Source: an uncultured Anaerolineae bacterium (GTDB lineage Bacteria; Chloroflexota; Anaerolineae; Promineifilales; Promineifilaceae). From it: a DNA stretch of 64,000 bases. This document shows, one piece after another, positions 45,653-55,422 of this stretch; positions within the stretch are counted from its first letter, which is position 1, and each line of letters opens with the position of its first letter. A program made the translations under genes and the position numbers. The stretch is taken from the NCBI GenBank assembly GCA_905479495.1, contig CAJQMR010000010.1, positions 496,001 to 560,000 on the forward strand. Direction: 5' to 3'. The notes below the pieces were generated by a model that saw only the letters and a list, made by a program, of their open reading frames with translations, was not told where the DNA came from and searched no databases.

Positions 45653-46549
45653 ATGAGCAACGTATTGACCGAACTTTCAGCGGCATTGGCAACGGCCGTC
45701 TCCCAGGCAGACAGCGGCATTGTGCGGGTAGAAGGGCGACGACGCCTCGGCGCAACCGGTATCGTGTGGCACGCGGATGGGCTGATTCTCACCGCCAACC
45801 ACGTGGTGCGGCATGAAGAACATCTAAAAGTGGGCCTGCCTGACGGCAGCCGCGTCTCTGCCAGCCTGGTCGGGCGCGATCCTTCCACCGATCTGGCCGT
45901 CCTCAAAGTAGAAGCCAGCGACCTGACACCGCTTACCGAAGGCAACAAGCAAAATCTCGGCGTCGGCAATTTGGTGTTGGCGCTGGGCCGACCCGGCCGC
46001 ACCGTGCAGGCCACGCTGGGCATCGTTTCTGCCTTGGGCGATGGCTGGCGCACGCAGCTGGGTGGGCAGATCGACCGCTATCTGCAAACAGACGTGGTGA
46101 TGTATCCTGGCTTTTCCGGCGGCCCGCTGGTAGATGCCGCCGGGCAGCTGGTGGGTTTAAACACCTCGGCCCTGGGGCGCGGCGTCAGCCTGACAATTCC
46201 CACCCCCACCCTGGCCCGCGTCGCCGATGCTTTGCAGGCACACGGCCGTGTGCAGCGTGGCTACCTGGGCGTTAGCACCCAACGCGTACACTTGCCCGAT
46301 GATGTAAAGGCGGAGCTGGAGCAAAAGCGCGGCCTGCTGGTTGTCTCCGTGGAAAATGACAGCCCGGCGGCCAAAGCTGGCCTGACGTTGGGCGACACGC
46401 TGGTCGCCTTTGCCGACAACCCGGTGCAGTCTCATGATGACTTGCTGGCACTGCTGGCAGGAGATGTGGTAGGAACGGCCGTTTCGGCCAAATTCGTGCG
46501 CGGCGGAAAGGTACACACCACCGAAGTTACCGTGGCGGCCCGACCTTAA
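45653..46549 (+). CDS. Trypsin-like serine protease with PDZ domain (HtrA-like), no signal peptide
   Basis: 298 residues. The catalytic triad is complete: His in LTANHVV (about 48), Asp in STDLAVL (about 80) and Ser in YPGFSGGPLV (about 157). A PDZ domain (about 200-298; RGYLGVSTQRV, AAKAGLTLGDTL) follows. Classical HtrA/DegP is exported; this one lacks a signal or membrane anchor, so it is predicted cytoplasmic. The start is set by AGGAG 7 bases before the ATG at 45653. A shorter homologue lies directly downstream. Confidence 0.87.
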   Translation: MSNVLTELSAALATAVSQADSGIVRVEGRRRLGATGIVWHADGLILTANHVVRHEEHLKVGLPDGSRVSASLVGRDPSTDLAVLKVEASDLTPLTEGNKQNLGVGNLVLALGRPGRTVQATLGIVSALGDGWRTQLGGQIDRYLQTDVVMYPGFSGGPLVDAAGQLVGLNTSALGRGVSLTIPTPTLARVADALQAHGRVQRGYLGVSTQRVHLPDDVKAELEQKRGLLVVSVENDSPAAKAGLTLGDTLVAFADNPVQSHDDLLALLAGDVVGTAVSAKFVRGGKVHTTEVTVAARP

Positions 46550-46613
46550 TTACTCAATTACTCAATTGCCCAATTACGATTTGTAATTGAGTAATTAGGC
46601 AATTGGGTAATTA
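46547..46613. repeat. ATTACTCAATT-type hairpin between paired proteases
   Basis: AATTACTCAATTAC is inverted as GTAATTGAGTAATT, with CAATTGCCCAATTAC and GGCAATTGGGTAATT as a second nested pair. It almost fills the gap between the two protease genes. Confidence 0.6.
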
Positions 46614-46622
46614 CCACAAGAC

Positions 46623-47222
46623 ATGAACCTTCTCAACGAAATCAACCAAACCATGACGGCCGTTATCCAAACCGTGCAGCAAAGCGTGGTACAGCTGGGA
46701 AACGGCCGTCGCGGCTTTGGCGCAGGCACCATCTGGCACAGCGATGGGTTGATTTTGACCAACGCCCACGTCGCCCAGCGCCGTGCCCCAGAAGTAACCT
46801 TGGCCGACGGCCGTACCTTCCCTTCCCAGCTGCTGGCCTACGACGAATCAGTAGACCTGGCGGCACTCTACATCGCCGCCAACCAACTGCCAACCATTGA
46901 GCTGGGCCATTCCCGCCAGCTTAAAACGGGCGATTGGGTGATTGCCGTGGGGCATCCCTGGGGGATTGTGGGTGCAGCAGCGGCCGGCACGGTCATCGCC
47001 GTGGGCCAGCCACTGGAACAAAATGGGTATCGTGGGGAGCTGGTGCAGTTGGGGATTCAGCTGCGACCAGGACATTCGGGCGGGCCGTTGGTGGATGGAA
47101 ACGGCCGTCTCGTGGGCATCAACACCATGATTTCTGGCCCACAAGTTGGCCTCGCTATCCCGGTAGATGTAGCCAAGAAGTTTTTGAAAGAAAAATTGGG
47201 GAGTGCTGCTGAAACAGTATGA
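46623..47222 (+). CDS. Trypsin-like serine protease lacking PDZ, no signal peptide
   Basis: 199 residues, a bare protease domain. Triad: His in LTNAHVA (about 47), Asp in SVDLAAL (about 78), Ser in RPGHSGGPLV (about 155). It resembles the preceding HtrA-like protein but stops after the protease fold, and also has no export signal. It probably arose by duplication. It may work with its neighbour in cytoplasmic proteolysis. Its stop is TGA, which argues against global recoding of UGA. Confidence 0.83.
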   Translation: MNLLNEINQTMTAVIQTVQQSVVQLGNGRRGFGAGTIWHSDGLILTNAHVAQRRAPEVTLADGRTFPSQLLAYDESVDLAALYIAANQLPTIELGHSRQLKTGDWVIAVGHPWGIVGAAAAGTVIAVGQPLEQNGYRGELVQLGIQLRPGHSGGPLVDGNGRLVGINTMISGPQVGLAIPVDVAKKFLKEKLGSAAETV

Positions 47223-47229
47223 AAAACAG

Positions 47230-47269
47230 GGTGAACGGTAATCGGTTTTTTCACCGATTACCGTTCACC
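47230..47269. terminator. Bidirectional terminator
   Basis: A 17-bp perfect stem (47230-47246 with 47253-47269) with a T-rich loop, between the convergent protease and Moco oxidoreductase genes. Confidence 0.85.
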
Positions 47270-47295
47270 GCTTACAGATTACGGATTACGGAACT

Positions 47296-47949
47296 CTAAA
47301 ACCAGCGCCCGCCAGAAAAGCGCTGCTCCTGCCAGGGATCCGCTTCGTTGTGGTAGCCAGCTCGCTCCCAGAAACCCAGCTGATCATCGGCGCGGAATTC
47401 CAGGCCGCGCAGCCATTTACCGCCTTTCCACAAGTAAGCTGATTTTTCCTCGCCGCGATCTGCAAACGCGCCAATGACGCCGCGCAGGGGCCAGCCGTGT
47501 TCTAGTGTCAACGGCTTACCATCAAAGTGGGTGGCCAGTAAGAAATTATCCTGCATTACCAGCTCAATCGGTGTGTTGGTCGTGTAGCCCACCTCACAGT
47601 GCTGAATCACATATTTCGCTTCCGGCTTCGGCTTGATGAAACCTTCATCGACCAACGTTTTTAGCGAGACACCTTCCCAATCTGTGTCAAATTTAGACCA
47701 GCGAGTCACGCAGTGAATGTCCAGGGTCAGTTTGGTGCGGGGCAGCTTGTTGAATTCTTCCCAGTTCCATACTTTTTCTTCTTCCACCAACCCAAACACG
47801 CGCAAATCCCAATTAGCCAAATCGGTGTTGGGCGTGGGGCCATAATGCAGCACCGGAAATTTTTGCGTTAGCGACTGCCCTGGGGGCAGCCGGTTCATGC
47901 CTCTTACCTGCTCTTCTTCTTCGCGTCGTCCAAAAACCTTATTAAACAT
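47296..47949 (-). CDS. Sulfite-oxidase-like molybdopterin oxidoreductase
   Basis: 217 residues forming a single oxidoreductase Moco-binding domain. The Mo-ligating Cys lies in LDIHCVTRWSKFD. Other family phrases are LHYGPTPNTDLANWDLRVFGLV, VGYTTNTPIELV and EHGWPLRGVIG. It is a small YedY/MsrP-related member without a Tat signal, so it is predicted to act in the cytoplasm. MoaA at 24.7 kb makes the needed cofactor precursor. The start at 47949 is fixed by AAGGAG. Confidence 0.87.
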   Translation of the reverse strand: MFNKVFGRREEEEQVRGMNRLPPGQSLTQKFPVLHYGPTPNTDLANWDLRVFGLVEEEKVWNWEEFNKLPRTKLTLDIHCVTRWSKFDTDWEGVSLKTLVDEGFIKPKPEAKYVIQHCEVGYTTNTPIELVMQDNFLLATHFDGKPLTLEHGWPLRGVIGAFADRGEEKSAYLWKGGKWLRGLEFRADDQLGFWERAGYHNEADPWQEQRFSGGRWF

Positions 47950-47980
47950 GGGGGGTCTCCTTAAGTTTCGTGTCTCCAAC

Positions 47981-48037
47981 ATTTCCCCGGAAACTCGTAT
48001 CTGGATTAACAACGCACAAAACAGTTTCCGGGGAAAT
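47981..48037. terminator. Hairpin upstream of the Moco oxidoreductase gene
   Basis: ATTTCCCCGGAAACT (47981-47995) is exactly inverted at 48023-48037. It lies in the 325-bp divergent gap. Confidence 0.6.
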
Positions 48038-48176
48038 CAGCATTCAGTATAGCAAATAGAGTAAGTTTACAAAGCAGTTCTTACGTTCACCTTACCAGGG
48101 TGTAAGCATTTTGTTAGAATTAGCATCCTGAGATTCGCTTCGCTGTAGAATCGCAATCTTTGCACGGCTTAAACAA

Positions 48177-48255
48177 AATTTCACCGCAAAGGACGCAGAA
48201 AACGTAAAGTTTTATCATTAATTCTTTGCGTTCTCCGCGCTCTCTGCGATTCAAT
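48177..48255. repeat. CGCAGAG/CGCAAAG-type repeat in the divergent gap
   Basis: ACCGCAAAGGACGCAGAAAACG is answered by TTTGCGTTCTCCGCG and CTCTGCG. Between this and the 47981 hairpin (48038-48176) I see no gene or RNA, only low-information A/T-rich sequence that must hold the MFS promoter. Confidence 0.5.
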
Positions 48256-48274
48256 CTATTAAGGGAGTTTTGAC

Positions 48275-49453
48275 ATGGCAACCAGCCAGGCAGCAGTTTA
48301 CCGTGAACGGCCGTTCCTCGCCGTCTCGCTGACCCACTTTTTTGTTGATGTCTTGAACAACGGCCGTAACCTGCTGGTAGCCCTGCTGGCCGTAAGTTTA
48401 GGCCTGACCAACGCCCAGGTGGGCATCGCCCTGCTGCTGTACAACGTAGGCAATGCGCTGTCCCAACCGCTGTTTGGCTGGCTGGCCGACCGTATCGGAG
48501 CACGCTTGTTGGTAATTGGTGGCCTGGCCTGGATGATCCTCTTTTACGTCATCGCCTCACTGGCCGGGGAGTGGCCGGCGCTGATTGCCCTAACCGTAGC
48601 CAGCCTCGGCTCCGGCGCATTTCATCCCACAGGCGCGATGGTGGCCAGCCGCACCAGCGTCACCTATCGCAGCCGGATCACGGCTCTCTTTTTTATGGCC
48701 GGGCAGATTGGCCTGTTTTTGGGGCCGGTGCTGGCAGGTTTTATGTTGGATGCATACGGCCGTCCCGGTTACATCCTCCTACCCATTTTGGCCCTGACGG
48801 CGCTGGCCAGCAGCTGGCGCTGGCTGCTCGATGCCCCGGCGGTGCATAAAAAAGCTGAGGACACAGTGGTAGTTGTGCCCGAAACGGCCGTTTCCCATCC
48901 GCCCCATTTTCGGCGACGCGTTACGGTCCTCTCGCTCATCATTCTAGCCAGCAGCACTGCCAGCATCGCCATTATCACCTTCACCCCCATTTTGTTTACC
49001 GATCAGGGCTACGACCAATCCCTTATCGGCTGGCTTTCCGGGCTCATCATGATGGGATCGGCCGTGGGCGGGGTAGTTGGCGGCACCTTGGGGGACCGGA
49101 TAGCAGGTAAATGGGTCATTTTGCTGGGGCTAATCGGCTCCGTTTTGCCTTATTACTTTTTTGTGCCAGCCAGCGTTCCCTGGCAAGCAATCTTGCTGCT
49201 GCTCGCCGGATTTTTTGGCGGGATGCCCCACACCATCTTGGTGATCATGGTACAATCATTACTACCGAAACAACAAGCGATGGCGTCTGGGTTGGCACTG
49301 GGCTTTATGTTTTTTAGCGGTGCCGTAGGCAGCTACTTTGTTGGGCTGATTGCCGACCGCATCGGCCTGGCCACAACCCTGCAAGGCTTGGCACTCCTTC
49401 CCCTGATCGTCGTCTTCATCGCCGTTTGGCTACCTGGCCAAACGCAAAAATAG
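48275..49453 (+). CDS. MFS transporter, fosmidomycin-resistance (Fsr)-like
   Basis: 392 residues with about twelve helices. LTHFFVDVLNNGRNLLVALLAV is the start typical of the Fsr/YfnB-like group, with PLFGWLADRIGARLL as the loop 2-3 signature and GSGAFHPTGAMVAS in the fourth helix, a strong hallmark of the fosmidomycin-resistance family. It probably exports a phosphonate-like or other small molecule. The start follows AGGGAG. The sucA gene begins 2 bases after its stop, so it may share a transcript with the TCA genes. Confidence 0.85.
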   Translation: MATSQAAVYRERPFLAVSLTHFFVDVLNNGRNLLVALLAVSLGLTNAQVGIALLLYNVGNALSQPLFGWLADRIGARLLVIGGLAWMILFYVIASLAGEWPALIALTVASLGSGAFHPTGAMVASRTSVTYRSRITALFFMAGQIGLFLGPVLAGFMLDAYGRPGYILLPILALTALASSWRWLLDAPAVHKKAEDTVVVVPETAVSHPPHFRRRVTVLSLIILASSTASIAIITFTPILFTDQGYDQSLIGWLSGLIMMGSAVGGVVGGTLGDRIAGKWVILLGLIGSVLPYYFFVPASVPWQAILLLLAGFFGGMPHTILVIMVQSLLPKQQAMASGLALGFMFFSGAVGSYFVGLIADRIGLATTLQGLALLPLIVVFIAVWLPGQTQK

Positions 49454-49455
49454 GC

Positions 49456-52281
49456 ATGTTTATGAATTTTTGGCAACAGTTTCACGGGCCAAATGCTGGC
49501 TACATTCTGGAACTTTACGAAAAGTATCAACAAGACCCCAACTCGGTGGACGCCGCCACGCGGGCACAATTTGAAAAATGGCCGCCGCCCCCCGAGGTTT
49601 TGCAAAATGGACAGGGAACGGCCGTTTCCCCGCCAACTTCCCCCACCTTCCAGCCCGAAAAAATTATGGGCGCGGTCAATCTGGCGCAAAGCATTCGCAA
49701 ATTTGGCCACATGGCCAGCCAGATCGATCCGCTAGGTCTGTTTAACCCGCCCGGCGACCCTGATTTAGAATTGGACACCCACGGCATCAATGAAGCTGAT
49801 TTAGCGGCACTGCCCGCCAGTCTGATTGGTGGCCCGGCAGCGGCCAACGCCGCCAACGCCAAAGAAGCCATCGACACGCTGCGGCAAATTTACTCCGCCA
49901 GTATCGGCTTTGATTATGCCCATGTGCGCGTGCCAGAAGAACGCCAATGGCTGCAAGAAATGGTGGAAACGCGCCGCTTCCGTCCGCCCACCACGCCCAT
50001 CAACAACCATGCTTTGCTCAGCCGTCTGACCGAAGTGGAAACGTTCGAGCTGTTCCTGCACCGCATTTTCCCCGGCAAAACCCGCTTTTCCATTGAAGGG
50101 TTAGACATGATGGTTCCGATGCTGGACGAAATCATCGGCGGCGCGGCTGAGGCAAAGGTGTTTAATGTGCTGATCGGCATGGCGCATCGGGGTCGGTTGA
50201 ACGTGCTGGCCCACATTTTGAAACGGCCGTACGAAGAAATCCTCACTCAGTTCAAAGACCCGGCCCAGCAAAGCCGCTACGAAGGGCGCAACTATCGCGG
50301 TTGGACTGGCGACGTGAAGTACCATGCCGGAGCCAACAGAACCGTTGATTTTGAAGATGATGATGTCATCGATTTGGTTATTAAAATGACACCCAATCCC
50401 AGCCATTTGGAACACGTGAATCCGGTCGTGGTGGGCATGGCCCGGGCAGCGGGGACGCTGGTCAACGAGCCGGGCAGCCCACAATTTAATCACTCGATCA
50501 CGCTGCCCATTCTTATTCACGGAGATGCCGCTTTTTCCGGTCAGGGCATTGTGGCGGAGACGCTCAATATGCACCGGCTGCGTGGCTACCGCGTAGGCGG
50601 CACCATTCACATTATTGCTAACAACCAGGTAGGCTTTACCACCAACTATTGGTCCAGCCGCAGCACGCGCTACGCCAGCGATCTGGCCAAAGGGTTCAAG
50701 ATTCCTATCGTGCATGTCAACGCCGATGACCCGGAAGCGTGTCTCGAAGTGGCCCGATTGGCTATCGCTTACCGGCAAAAATTCCAGGAAGATTTTCTGA
50801 TCGATCTGGTCGGCTACCGGCGTTACGGCCACAATGAGGGGGACGAACCGCGCTTTACCCAGCCGCGCATGTACCGGGCAGTGGATGCCCTGCCCACCGT
50901 ACGGCAGCAGTGGGCCAGCACCTTAATGGGCCGGGGCGAAATGGATGAGTCGGAACCGGAAAAGCTGGTCGAAGCCAAAATGGGACACCTGCAACAGACG
51001 TACGAATCGCTCAAGCCAGAAGAGGTGGCGGACACGCTGGAACCGCAGGCAGAATTACCGCCTAAAGGTGCGGCCAAAGAGGTAGCAACGGCCGTTTCTG
51101 CCCAAACGCTCCGTGAACTCAACCACGCCGCGCTAGAAACCCCTGACGATTTTAACGTCAACAGCAAGTTGGCCCGCGCCATGAAAAAGCGCCGCGCCGC
51201 CTTGGAAGACGCCAACGAGCGCAGCGTGGATTGGGCCACGGCCGAAGATTTAGCCCTGGCTTCTATCCTGGCCGACGGTACCGCCATCCGCCTGACGGGG
51301 GAAGATGTGGAACGGGGCACCTTTAGCCACCGGCATGCTTTGCTGCGTGATGAGGAAAACGGCCGTGTCTACGTCCCACTCCAACACATCCCCCAGGCCA
51401 AAGCGGCCTTTGAGATTCGCAACAGCCCACTTTCAGAAAATGCGGCCGTGGGTTTTGAGTACGGGTACAATATCGAAGCGCCAGAACGTCTGGTAATTTG
51501 GGAAGCGCAGTACGGTGACTTCATCAACACGGCTCAAGCCATCATTGATGAATACGTCGTTAGTGGCTACGCGAAGTGGGAGCAAACACCCTCGCTGGTG
51601 CTGCTGCTACCCCACGGCTATGAAGGCCAGGGACCTGATCATTCTACCGGCCGGTTGGAGCGATTTTTGCAGTTGGCAGCCAAAACCAATATGCGCATTG
51701 CCTACCCTACCACCGCCGCCCAATATTTCCATTTGCTGCGGCGGCAAGCAGCCCTGCTGCAAACCGACCCTCTGCCGCTAATTGTGCTGACCCCCAAAAG
51801 CTTACTGCGTCATCCGCTGTCAGCTTCTACGCTGGCCGAACTAGCCGAGCAAAGCTGGCAATCTGTAATTGACGATCCCAAAACTAGTGACGACAACGCC
51901 GCTGAGGTGCGTCGTCTGGTGCTGTGCAGCGGCAAGGTGTATGTCGATTTGGCCGCAGTGCAGGCAGAGCAAACGGATTTTGCCGTGGCGCTGGCTCGCG
52001 TAGAGCAGCTTTACAGCTTCCCCGAAACAGAAATTGAGCAAGTGCTGACACGCTACCCCAATATTGAAGAAGTTGTCTGGCTGCAAGAAGAACCAGCCAA
52101 CATGGGTGCCTGGGAATTTATGCGCTGGCGATTGGAAGATTTGATAAACGGCCGTTGGCCTTTACGCTACATTGGCCGTCCCCGTCGCGCTAGTCCCGCC
52201 GAGGGGTCCAGTGCCTGGCATCGCCGCAACCAGAAGGCGATTACAGAATTTGCCTTTAAGTTTGAAAAAAGGAAGCAGTGA
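49456..52281 (+). CDS. sucA: 2-oxoglutarate dehydrogenase E1 component
   Basis: Thiamine-diphosphate decarboxylase of the 2-oxoglutarate dehydrogenase complex, 941 residues, as expected for OdhA/SucA. The E1 N-terminal helper (FMNFWQQFHGPNAGYI) is followed by the TPP-binding region (HGDAAFSGQGIVAETLNM near 354, IIANNQVGFTT) and the transketolase-like pyrimidine domain (FSHRHALLRDEENG, LVLLLPHGYEGQGPDHS). The ATG at 49456 is taken; 49462 is an alternative. It directly precedes sucB, with a 113-bp gap. No E3 (lpd) gene is present, so E3 is presumably elsewhere. The stop is TGA. Confidence 0.95.
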   Translation: MFMNFWQQFHGPNAGYILELYEKYQQDPNSVDAATRAQFEKWPPPPEVLQNGQGTAVSPPTSPTFQPEKIMGAVNLAQSIRKFGHMASQIDPLGLFNPPGDPDLELDTHGINEADLAALPASLIGGPAAANAANAKEAIDTLRQIYSASIGFDYAHVRVPEERQWLQEMVETRRFRPPTTPINNHALLSRLTEVETFELFLHRIFPGKTRFSIEGLDMMVPMLDEIIGGAAEAKVFNVLIGMAHRGRLNVLAHILKRPYEEILTQFKDPAQQSRYEGRNYRGWTGDVKYHAGANRTVDFEDDDVIDLVIKMTPNPSHLEHVNPVVVGMARAAGTLVNEPGSPQFNHSITLPILIHGDAAFSGQGIVAETLNMHRLRGYRVGGTIHIIANNQVGFTTNYWSSRSTRYASDLAKGFKIPIVHVNADDPEACLEVARLAIAYRQKFQEDFLIDLVGYRRYGHNEGDEPRFTQPRMYRAVDALPTVRQQWASTLMGRGEMDESEPEKLVEAKMGHLQQTYESLKPEEVADTLEPQAELPPKGAAKEVATAVSAQTLRELNHAALETPDDFNVNSKLARAMKKRRAALEDANERSVDWATAEDLALASILADGTAIRLTGEDVERGTFSHRHALLRDEENGRVYVPLQHIPQAKAAFEIRNSPLSENAAVGFEYGYNIEAPERLVIWEAQYGDFINTAQAIIDEYVVSGYAKWEQTPSLVLLLPHGYEGQGPDHSTGRLERFLQLAAKTNMRIAYPTTAAQYFHLLRRQAALLQTDPLPLIVLTPKSLLRHPLSASTLAELAEQSWQSVIDDPKTSDDNAAEVRRLVLCSGKVYVDLAAVQAEQTDFAVALARVEQLYSFPETEIEQVLTRYPNIEEVVWLQEEPANMGAWEFMRWRLEDLINGRWPLRYIGRPRRASPAEGSSAWHRRNQKAITEFAFKFEKRKQ

Positions 52282-52394
52282 AAAGTAAAAAGTGAGACGT
52301 GAAAAGTAGGCGCAAGGCAGGTGGATGATATGTTTGCTTGGCAAACGGCCGTTTCTCCACCTGCCTTACCCTTTCTCTCAAAAACGAGGAAACA

Positions 52395-53636
52395 ATGAGT
52401 ATCGAAATCAAAGTACCAGAAATGGGCGAATCGGTTGTAGAAGCAACCGTTGGTGAATGGCTAAAGAAAGAAGGCGACAGCATTAATTTAGGTGATGTGC
52501 TGGTCGAACTAGAGACTGACAAGGTCGATGTGGAAGTTGGCGCGGAATCATCGGGCGTGCTGGGCAAAATTGCGGCACAGTCTGGCGACGACGTGCAGGT
52601 TGGCGATGTGCTGGGTTACATTGAACCCAATGGCAGCGGTGCAGCAGCTGAAAAAGTAGCAGCGACAAACGACCAGGCAGCGCCAAAAGCAGAAGCGTCA
52701 TCAGCCAATATAGAAAAAGAAACGGCTGAAAAAATCACCCCCGTCGCCCAGCGCATGGCCAGCGAAGAAGGTGTCGATGTAACTAAAGTAAAGGGCAGCG
52801 GGCCTGGCGGCAAAGTGACCAAAAATGACGTCGCCAAGCTGTTGGCATCGGCCAAACCGGTTTCATCCACAGCCAAACCAGCGGAAACGAAGCCGCGCCA
52901 ACCAGCCCAGCAGCCCACCGCCAGCAGCGCACGGGATTCCCGCGAAGAGCGGGTACGTTTGTCCCGCCGTCGCCGCACCATTGCAGCCCGTCTGGTTGAA
53001 GCCCAGGAAACGGCCGCTATGCTCACCACCTTCAACGAAATCGACATGAGTGCCGTGATGAACCTACGCAAGCGGAGGCAAGACGCGTTTGTGCAGCGGC
53101 ACGGCGTCAAAGTGGGCTTCACCTCCTTCTTTGTGAAGGCCACCGTGGGTGCACTGAAAGCATTCCCCCGCCTTAATGCCGAAATTGACCGCGACGAGAT
53201 GGTGCTCAAAAGCTATTACGATATCGGCATCGCCGTGGGCGCGGAAGAAGGGTTGGTGGTGCCCGTTTTGCGCGATGCGGACCGGATGAGTTTTGCTCAA
53301 ATCGAGCAGCAAACGAAGGCGTTTGCCCAAAAATCGCGCGATGGTTCCCTTACGCTGGAAGATTTGCGCGGCGGCACCTTTACCATCACCAACGGCGGCG
53401 TCTTTGGCTCGATGCTCAGTACGCCGATTTTGAACCCGCCACAGGTGGCCATTTTGGGGCTGCACAACATCGTGGAGCGCCCCGTGGCCATTAATGGCGA
53501 AGTAGCGATTCGGCCCATCATGTATGCCGCGCTCACCTATGACCACCGCATTGTAGACGGCCGTGAGGCGGTGCAGTTCCTGGTGCGGGTCAAAGAACTC
53601 ATCGAAGACCCGGAAAATCTGCTGCTGGAAGGATAA
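52395..53636 (+). CDS. sucB: Dihydrolipoamide succinyltransferase (E2 of 2-oxoglutarate dehydrogenase)
   Basis: 413 residues. A lipoyl domain (about 1-76; the lipoylated Lys is in [11 protein letters not shown]), an Ala/Lys-rich linker, the E3-binding domain (about 108-148; [29 protein letters not shown]), a second linker and the catalytic domain (about 180-413) ending in [15 protein letters not shown] with the active-site His and Asp. Adjacent to sucA and in the same direction. The start at 52395 follows AGGA. Confidence 0.95.
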   Translation: MSIEIKVPEMGESVVEATVGEWLKKEGDSINLGDVLVELETDKVDVEVGAESSGVLGKIAAQSGDDVQVGDVLGYIEPNGSGAAAEKVAATNDQAAPKAEASSANIEKETAEKITPVAQRMASEEGVDVTKVKGSGPGGKVTKNDVAKLLASAKPVSSTAKPAETKPRQPAQQPTASSARDSREERVRLSRRRRTIAARLVEAQETAAMLTTFNEIDMSAVMNLRKRRQDAFVQRHGVKVGFTSFFVKATVGALKAFPRLNAEIDRDEMVLKSYYDIGIAVGAEEGLVVPVLRDADRMSFAQIEQQTKAFAQKSRDGSLTLEDLRGGTFTITNGGVFGSMLSTPILNPPQVAILGLHNIVERPVAINGEVAIRPIMYAALTYDHRIVDGREAVQFLVRVKELIEDPENLLLEG

Positions 53637-53644
53637 TGCAGCGT

Positions 53645-53677
53645 AGATTGGTCCATTCTTGGAGAATGGACCAATCT
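53645..53677. terminator. AGATTGGTCCA-type terminator hairpin, copy 1
   Basis: A 15-bp perfect stem (53645-53659 with 53663-53677) between convergent sucB and GNAT genes. A near-identical hairpin is at 56838-56870. Confidence 0.8.
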
Positions 53678-53682
53678 TAGCG

Positions 53683-54144
53683 CTAAAGCTTTTTGATCAG
53701 CTGCAAACAGGGATTGGCTTCGCCCCAAAGCGTAGGGAACTCCTCCAACGGCCGAAAACCCATTGCCAAATAGAATTGTCGGGTACGGCCGTATCCTTCA
53801 TCAGGATGTCTGGCACTGAGCGTTTTCACCTGCAAAAACTCCACACCAATTTCGCGCAAATGATCTTCGCTGGCGGCCAGCAAAGCCCGCCCCACCCCCT
53901 GCCGGTGCCAATCGGGCAAGATGCCCATCACCTGAATTTCGGCGGCGTAGGGCATGTGCTGCTTGAGGGTGAGGAAGCCGATTGTTTGGTTGTTGGCAAA
54001 GGCAAGGAAAGTGGGGAGAACGGCCGTATCCGCCACATACTGCCGGGTTGCTTCTTCAATGCCAAACCAGTCCGGCAGCGCTTGCAAAATGGGTCCACAT
54101 AGTTCGGACTGACCTAATATCGGGCCCTTGATTTCTATTTCCAT
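53683..54144 (-). CDS. GNAT family N-acetyltransferase
   Basis: 153 residues. The acetyl-CoA motif A is present as ILPDWHRQGVGRALLAASEDHL (motif Q/RxxGxG/A). The flanking strand VMGILPD and the C-terminal YLAMGFRPLEEF complete the fold. The substrate is unknown. Confidence 0.85.
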   Translation of the reverse strand: MEIEIKGPILGQSELCGPILQALPDWFGIEEATRQYVADTAVLPTFLAFANNQTIGFLTLKQHMPYAAEIQVMGILPDWHRQGVGRALLAASEDHLREIGVEFLQVKTLSARHPDEGYGRTRQFYLAMGFRPLEEFPTLWGEANPCLQLIKKL

Positions 54145-54247
54145 AACGGTAAATGTTGAACTTCTCGCAAATATTGAGGGTATGTGATTTACATTCTTCG
54201 TAGCGTCGTAACTAGCCTAGTTTAAAAGATCGTTCAAAACATGTAAC

Positions 54248-55213
54248 TTATCGAGAAGATAAAGGATAAATTTCCACTGAATCAATAAGAATTGTGCCAA
54301 AAAAATGGTTTGCATCTGGCGGCAAATTTATTCCCTCAATCTTAAACTCTATTCCCAATTTAGATACATTCTCCATATCTTCGTAATCAGCAGTGGCCCA
54401 TACAATTGTATTCCAGGCACCCGGTCGAAGAAACATGATAGGGCCAAAGCGAGAATGCTGCGCCTCATCAACAACAAGATAGTGAGCTGCTACTGTTGTA
54501 GGAGAATCTTGCGGTATAAAAATACGCATCACAATCAGTTTGCTCTCTAGATCGCCGTAATTTAGCCAAAGTTGCGCTAGGCCGTTGCGATCAGTAATGG
54601 TAGCTCTTTCTTGGATATTGACGGATAAGGCTAAAGCACTTAATCCTTGGAAAGAATTTGTACGGGAACAAGTGAGCAACACTTGCTCACCGATACCAAC
54701 CTCCCAATCATCTAATAATTCTGGTGTGCATTCTTCAAAAGTATAAGAGCCTTCTAGGGGTGCAAAGTCGTTACCAAATCCATTACCCGCATAAATATTA
54801 TCTACACTTTTTTCTTTCGGTTGGATAATAAAACCGATACCTATCCCCACTATCAATGCTACGGCTAACATCAGTATCATAAGCCGTCTTGGAAACAAAA
54901 ATTTTGCCGCTTCTTCAACCTTCTCACAAGGCCATAAAGTGGATACCCAGTTCGCATCTGGACGTTCCCGGAAACTTAAATCCCATAACTCCTGCAGCAG
55001 ATTTTGCCGGGAACAAGTTTCTATAAGCATTTCAATTTTTTCACGTTTTGTTTGTCCGGGAATATTGTCCTTATCGAGCGAAAGATCGAAAATAAGCGTG
55101 TTAATTTCTGTCGCATCAAAGTGCTCTTCCAACATTGAAGCAAAAGCTGCTCGGTTTAATTTCCGAGTAATTTCAATACCTTTGGTATGGACAGAGTATT
55201 TTCCTTTTCCCAT
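54248..55213 (-). CDS. Membrane protein with an N-terminal effector-associated-like domain and an extracytoplasmic beta domain
   Basis: The N-terminal part (about 20-90: FASMLEEHFDATEINTLIFD, SLDKDNIPGQTKREKIEMLI) matches the helical pattern of effector-associated domains (the LCFDLGIDYDNLPG-type), which in bacteria act as death-domain-like adaptors in conflict systems. One membrane helix (about 109-130, IMLMLAVALIVGIGIGFII) follows, then an outer domain (about 160-321) rich in beta strands, resembling carbohydrate-binding jelly-rolls. The gene is much more AT-rich than its neighbours and lies in a stretch of about 1.4 kb without any ACGGCCGT copy (from about 54025 to 55475), which suggests recent acquisition. 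No partner effector gene is next to it. Confidence 0.6.
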   Translation of the reverse strand: MGKGKYSVHTKGIEITRKLNRAAFASMLEEHFDATEINTLIFDLSLDKDNIPGQTKREKIEMLIETCSRQNLLQELWDLSFRERPDANWVSTLWPCEKVEEAAKFLFPRRLMILMLAVALIVGIGIGFIIQPKEKSVDNIYAGNGFGNDFAPLEGSYTFEECTPELLDDWEVGIGEQVLLTCSRTNSFQGLSALALSVNIQERATITDRNGLAQLWLNYGDLESKLIVMRIFIPQDSPTTVAAHYLVVDEAQHSRFGPIMFLRPGAWNTIVWATADYEDMENVSKLGIEFKIEGINLPPDANHFFGTILIDSVEIYPLSSR

Positions 55214-55422
55214 TATTAGATCTTCAATACCGATATTAGGTGCGTTGAGCCGACATAGTCGCCTTTTTCGTTGGTTTGGCTGGCAAGAAAACTATACCAT
55301 ACCGTAAAAAAGTGCAAAAGTGCCGGTATTGGAAAAACCTGACAGGTTTTCAAAGCAAGCTTGAAATCAAGCCTGTTTTACATGGCAAATGATCATTACA
55401 ACCAAACCGTTATGTAAACTTA

